NCBI RefSeq assembly: GCF_024139115.2
Contig: NC_085139.1
Coordinates: 101,666,158 to 101,730,157 of the forward strand
Origin: Armigeres subalbatus
Lineage: Eukaryota > Arthropoda > Insecta > Diptera > Culicidae
Length of the DNA: 64,000 nucleotides
Direction of reading: 5' to 3'
The notes under the pieces were generated by a model, which did no database searches, was not told where the DNA came from, and saw nothing but the letters and a program-made list of their open reading frames with translations. Below are positions 59,223 to 64,000 of the stretch, one piece after another (the stretch's first letter is position 1; each line of letters opens with the position of its first letter). The position numbers and the translations under genes are program-made.

Positions 59223-60186
59223 TTTTGGCCACCCTATTCTATGATAGCATCATGATGATGGCCTTACAATTCCAAAAAACTTTTCTAGAACAAGATTTTT
59301 TTTCTAAACCGTGGACCATAGAGCATTGTCTTTTTGTGTTCAATAATACGAAAGAAAAGACAAGCATCAGAATTGTGATAAAATTCTGTCGGAATAGTGT
59401 TAGTTCCTGTCGAAATTGAAACAAATTCCAGTCGAAATTGGAATACATTTGTCTGAATTGACAAAAACTTATGTCGAAATTGTGAAAAAATTCTGACGGA
59501 ATGGAAACTAATTCTTGTCAGAACTGTGATAAATTTCATTCGAAATTGTAATTCCTGTTGGATTTGTGACTATATCCTATCGGAATTTCTGTCGGGATAG
59601 AGACAAATTTCTGTAAAATTGTGACAATCTTCTGTCGGAATTAAGACTAATTCTGTGACTATTGTGACTAAAAACTGTTGGAATTTTAATAATTATTTGT
59701 CGAAAATGATTACCAATGCAATGGTTTTAATTGTACTTGTGTTTCGGAATTAACACCAATTTCTGTCGTCAGTATTGCGAAAAACTCCTGTCGGAATGAG
59801 AAACACCTCTCAAAACTGTCAACATTTTTTTTCCGAAATTCAGACAAATTCCTGTCGAAATTGTGACAAATTCTGATTGGAACTGACACCAATTCAAGTT
59901 AGAATTTGGACCAATCCTTGTCTAAATTGGGATAAAATCGAAGTGGAATTGTAACAGAATTCCGAACTGTGACAGATTTCTGACGGAATCAAAAAAAAAT
60001 CTATCGGATTTGTGATAAATTCCTGTCGTAATTGAGACGAATTCCTGTCGATATTGTGTAAAATTCCTGTTGGAATTGTTACAAATTCCTGTCGGAATTG
60101 AGATAAATTTCTGTCGAAATTGAGAAAAATTTCTGTAAGCACTGTGACAATTTTTTTCGAAATTAAAAGAAATTCCTATCGATATT

Positions 60187-60634
60187 AGCATTAGCATTAG
60201 CATTGAGCAATTCGCACAAATTCGTAGGTGGTACAAGCCAAGACTATTGTATGATAGTAGCATTACTTTCATCCGTTACCTCAGATATTGATTTGGGACT
60301 AATCACTATCTCTTAGATGGAAGCATTTCACTTTCCAATAGTCAAGATCTGTCCTGGCCACGTCCTTGCGAATGCTGAGGAAGGAGAAGGATGGTCAGTT
60401 GGACACCTACTTAAGAAAGATGCAGAGAACTCTACGACCTCTCATAGGTGCCCCGGGAGGTTTTGGGATTGTGTGGAAGTTTATAACAGTAGGAATCGTT
60501 TTGGTAGAACGTGAAACACAGAAAGAACTAAGATAGAAACACAAAGTAGGAAAGGGACGAGCCTGGAATTGAACCCACGACCTCCTGCTTATAAGGCAGA
60601 AACGGTAGCCACTATACCACCGAGCTCGTCTTTC
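60187..60634 (-). mobile_element. tRNA-headed SINE, family B, complete
   Basis: 448 bp in minus orientation inside array D. A perfect 24-bp target duplication (starts TTAAAAGAAATT, ends CTATCGATATT) lies at 60163-60186 and 60635-60658. Minus-strand A box TGGTATAGTGG (60609-60619) and B box GGTTCAATTCC (60566-60576). The 3' end in sense has (AATGCT)n (60187-60205). The anticodon-like arm has a paired stem, but the T stem has mismatches, so it is a SINE head and not a tRNA gene. Confidence 0.85.
60566..60619 (-). promoter_or_regulatory. Internal Pol III A and B boxes of SINE family B
   Basis: A box TGGTATAGTGG (60609-60619) and B box GGTTCAATTCC (60566-60576) on the minus strand, both perfect matches to the tRNA consensus. 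The target duplications are also perfect, so this is one of the younger insertions in the window. Confidence 0.75.
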
Positions 60635-61398
60635 TTAAAAGAAATTCCTATCGATATTGTGAAAAATTCCTTTCGGAAATGACACAAATTTGTGTACGAA
60701 TTGTAAAAAAATTCTTAAGAAATTGTGACAAATTTATATCAGAACTAATACAAATTTCAGCCGGGTTGTGAAAAATTTCTGTAAGAACTGTGACCATTTT
60801 TACGGAATTGTAAGAAAATCCTGTCGATATTCTGACTAATTTCTGTTGGATTTGCGACAAATTCTTGCCGGAATTGTTACAAATTTCTATCGAAATTGTG
60901 AAAAATTTCTGTCAGAACTGACACAAATTTGTGTTCGAACTTTGAAAAATTTCTTAAGAAATTGTGATATATTTATATCGGAACTAAGACAAATTCCAGT
61001 CTGTCGGAATTGTGACAAATTTCTGTCCGAATCGAGAAGAAATTCTGTCCGAATTGTGGAAAATTCCTGTAGTAATTGTGACAAATTCATATTGGAATTG
61101 TGAAAAATTCCTGTCGGAATTGTGACAAATTGCTGTCAAAATAGTTAAATTTTTGTGTCGGAATAGTAAAAAATTCCTTTCGGAATAGTAGAAAATCCTG
61201 TCGGAATTGTGACAAATTACGGTTAGAATTGAGATAAATTTATATCAGAACTGTAACAATTTTCATTTCGAATTGTAAGAAATTCCTGTCGGTATTGTGA
61301 CTAATTCATTTTGGATTTGTGACAAGTTCCTGCCGGATTTGTGACAAATTTCTATCGAAATTGTGAAACATTTCTGTCGGAATTGATATAAATTTGTG

Positions 61399-61671
61399 CT
61401 TGTCATAACACGAGTTTGTACAATCCCATTTGATTTCACCACTTAATTGTACCTTGACAGATACGTATTTCGACCTCAACAGTAAGGCCGTCTTCAGTGT
61501 CTCGTACTTGACTCGACTTGAGTACGAGACACTGAAGACGGCCTTACTGTTGAGGTCGAAATACGTATCTGTCAAGGTACAATTAAGTGGTGGAATTAAA
61601 TGGGATTGTACAAACTCGTCTTATTACAAGTGAAGACAATTCACTAAAAAGCGCAAAATAATTTTCTTAAC
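61399..61671. mobile_element. Hairpin element in array D
   Basis: 61399-61630 is a near-perfect inverted repeat (arms about 110 bp) around a small loop near 61510. The left arm has AATTGTACCTTGACAGATAC and AACAGTAAGGCCGTCTTCAG; the right arm has their complements. An 11-bp direct repeat, ATAAATTTGTG, at 61388-61398 and 61672-61682 could be its target duplication, which would add an asymmetric tail (GAAGACAATTCACT). Related strings occur at 22709-22735 and 45290-45330. The 89- and 67-codon open frames on either strand are mirror images of the same arms. Confidence 0.75.
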
Positions 61672-62375
61672 ATAAATTTGTGTCTAAACTGTGAACAATT
61701 TCCTAGTAATGGAGACAAATTTCTGTCGAATTTGTAACAATTTCTTATCGGAACTGAGACGAATTTTAGTCAGAATTTAGACCAACTCTTGTCTAAACTG
61801 TGACAAATTCGTGTAGAAATTATTGCAAATGACTGTCGGAATCGTAGAAATTTTCTGCTGGAAATTTTATAAATTCCTGTCAGAGCTGTCAGAATTGTGA
61901 CACATTCCTGTCGAAATAAATAGTGACTAATTCCTGTCGGAATTAAAATAACAATTGTGACAAATTCCCATCGGAAATCATGCCAAAATTCTGAAGAAAT
62001 TTTCTTGGAATGCTGATGCATGCGGAGTTCTGACAAATTCCAGACGACATTCGATCATATTCCTGTCAGAACACAATCCTTTCGAGATTCTGACAAATTC
62101 CTGTGGAACGAGTAATATTTTTTTGGTCTGAATTCTGATAAATTTCGTTGAAATTCTGTCAAATAGATGTCTTAATACTGTAAACAAAAATATTTTGACA
62201 TATTCCTATCGGAATGCTCGATGGGATTTTTACAAATTTATATCAAAATTATTGTTACACACATGTCTGTCGGGATTGCAAATACTTGTTTGAATTCTGA
62301 GAAGTTTGTCGGTGTCCTACAAATTTCGGTCATTATTTTTTTTTATATATATAATAACGTTGTTGTAGAAGGGAA

Positions 62376-62895
62376 TTGAGTTTGCAATTGTTTATATATC
62401 TCCTTTCAGAGAGCGATCAATGGCGCTTGAACCTAGGCTTATTAGCCAAGGCACAGATTAAATATCTTGCCCCATCCCAGGACGACAAAGGAAAACGGAG
62501 TTACAATAACTTTCTTAGCAACGTAACTCCCAACGTATTTACGAAATGCATTCTGTTATCACTTGCTTATAGTGATGATTCCCGTACAACATCCCTCCCA
62601 ACCATCCAACTCCTTGACATCTATGAGGGCGTCGGTGAGTCGCTGGCCTCTTGTTAAGTAGATGTCATATCATCATTTCCTTCCCTTTCCTTGTAACGGA
62701 GAAGATGGGCGTGGCCAGCAATGGTAGTTTTCATGCTTTCTCTTCTCGGACCTCCATTTGGATTGCTATTAATTCCCAAATAGTATTCCATAAGCATTTG
62801 GAGTAAGGAAGTTAAAGATATACATGACAGCTATCATTATGCAATCTACGAAATACTCCGTTACCAACGCAACGCAACGCAACGCAACGTCCTAC
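62376..62895. repeat. Probable dispersed repeat with CAACG tail
   Basis: The segment with GAAGATGGGCGTGGCCAGCA ends in a (CAACG)n microsatellite (about 62865-62889), like a SINE or LINE tail. A 93-codon plus frame covers 62376-62657; no domain recognised. No second copy is in the window, so the dispersed nature is inferred. Confidence 0.4.
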
Positions 62896-63698
62896 AAATT
62901 TCGGTCCTAGTTCAGCCAACTTTTATTCATTTTCATCAAAATTCAGACACAATCCTGTCATGATTCCGAATAGCTCCTGTCGAAATAGACAAATTTTATC
63001 TCTGTGGAACTTAAACATTCAATATGGAGTTTCGCCGAATTCGTGCCAAAAATTTTGATAAATTGGCTTTGAAATTTAAAGCCTTGTCGTAATAAGGTAC
63101 CAGTCAAAACTAAGTGCAGGAGATAATCCTTTTACCTTATACTTGACACCTTATCATTGTTCCATTACCTCTATTTTTGATAAATTTGTGTAATTGCGGT
63201 TTCCCCATACATTTTGTCGACTACGATTTTTCTATGTGATCATAGTCATGATTATTTGACAAAACAGATAAAAACGCGGGTATCAAAAGGTTCTTGTCTA
63301 CACTTTTTACTGTTGCTGATAACTAAAAAGTCCATTTCATAGAGGTATTAACAGTCGGTACTTCATTATCAAATTGTACCATAGTCAAAAAAATGATATA
63401 TTTGTTTTAACATTCTTTCGGAAACCTAAAGATACTTCTCATGATTTGAGATTTTTTTTCATGATCCTGTCAGTGATTGTTGGAAAGTAGATCCATTTTA
63501 TCGGAAATCAAACATACGATTATCGGAATTATGAGAAAATCAATTGATATTTTGGGGAAGTTCTGTTTGATGGTTTAAAGTTTTACAACTTTACAAAAAG
63601 CTAAATACTGACACATTTCTGTTGATTTTTCAAACCAGTTGGATCTGAAATGTGGTGACATATTATTTTAATTATATAACTATATTAATATGGAATAA
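62896..63698. other. AT-rich stretch, nothing else recognised
   Basis: Only faint traces of the 22-bp family near 62940-63000 (CACAATCCTGTCATGATTCC). No open frame of note. Confidence 0.45.
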
Positions 63699-63966
63699 AT
63701 CCAGATTGCTTTGAGAATAGGTCATATGTGCAAAAGAAAGTCTCTCTTTACTTTCAGTCTCTTTCGATTATTATACATAGAACTATAGTGAAGTTTACTT
63801 CCGATTTCTTGGCAGATATCTAAAGACACTAGCTTTGACTAGCGTGCTGAAGTTAAAATGTAGCAAAACATGCAAAACTAGCTTATCTATTAGCCAAAGA
63901 AAGAGCAAGTAAAGAGAACCTTTCTTTTCCACACACGACCTATTCTCAAAGCAATCTAGAAATCTA
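63699..63966. mobile_element. MITE family M1-related, copy 3
   Basis: Ends CCAGATTGCTTTGAGAATAG and, inverted, CTAGATTGCTTTGAGAATAG. The interior shares CTAGCTTTGACTAGCGTGCT, GCAAAACTAGCTTA and the AAAGAAAGTCTCTCTTTACT pattern with the copies at 15856 and 24098, whose outermost bases differ. It therefore looks like a related subfamily. Confidence 0.7.
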
Positions 63967-64000
63967 AAACTTGCTTAGTTTTAGTAGCTGTGAAACAAAC

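Larger units (their letters stand above)
59385..62330. repeat. Minisatellite array D, degenerate 22-bp unit
   Basis: Diverged tandem units of GAATTGTGACAAATTCCTGTCG type (22 bp), with many substitutions and indels. The AATTCC-TGTC-GGAATT dyad is the best kept part. Same orientation as arrays A and C. Interrupted by a SINE (60187-60634) and a hairpin element (61399-61671). Minus-strand frames of 60-116 codons are repeat products. Further traces appear at 62930-63000. Confidence 0.85.

Noticed and set aside
60560..60632. tRNA gene
   Set aside because: Good A and B boxes, but T-stem mismatches, a downstream body, an (AATGCT)n tail and target duplications make it a SINE head. The same applies to 12270-12341 and 55280-55332.

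Overview
The window looks like AT-rich, intron-poor-looking eukaryotic DNA from an insect, most likely a culicine (Aedes-type) mosquito. This rests on an RTE/JAM1-type non-LTR retrotransposon, tRNA-headed SINEs, many MITEs with TA, TTAA or 8-bp target duplications, and very long minisatellites. I see no intact host protein-coding gene, no rRNA, no true tRNA and no bacterial feature. Almost everything supportable is repeat or transposon. The long open frames between 64 and 2712 and between 38873 and 44484 are products of tandem repeats, not genes.

Layout. 1-2810: 22-bp minisatellite (array A) with a MITE-like insert. 7731-8626: piggyBac-type MITE. 10095-11462: 23/24-bp minisatellite (array B). 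11556-16499: a dense nest. A SINE lies in a GAAGTGA simple repeat, followed by an old RTE retrotransposon fragment. That fragment is split by a second SINE and by a 2051-bp Transib-like element with CACAGTG ends. Two further MITEs follow. 21-31.7 kb: scattered MITEs, a 3' fragment of a Jockey/CR1-type reverse transcriptase, short-period repeats and a hAT-type MITE. 37.2-38.3 kb: a GC-rich stretch with a possible TATA box and splice-donor-like sites, the best candidate for host or LTR-element 5' sequence. 38905-44735: a second and much larger 22-bp minisatellite (array C). 47482-51853: a TA-flanked MITE split by a nearly full-length RTE copy, itself split by another MITE. About 52702-58670: a second RTE copy, split by a 2709-bp insertion that holds a foldback element and a SINE. 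59385-62330: a third, degenerate 22-bp minisatellite (array D), split by a SINE with a 24-bp target duplication and by a hairpin element.

Two things stand out. First, the element at 13485-15535 has RAG-signal-like ends: heptamer CACAGTG, a 13-bp spacer on the left and 23-bp on the right, and nonamers ACAAAAATG and ACAAAAATC. It is flanked by the 5-bp duplication CGCCG, as expected of Transib transposons, the relatives of RAG1. Second, arrays A, C and D are one 22-bp repeat family in the same orientation across 60 kb. Every unit is a dyad whose stem stays self-complementary while the loop changes.

The elements do not form a pathway. They record a time series of insertions: RTE fragment, then SINE and Transib; outer MITE, then RTE, then inner MITE; RTE, then the 2.7-kb insertion, with a foldback element and a SINE found inside it. 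The two RTE copies supply the empty-site comparison that dates the insertions relative to each other.
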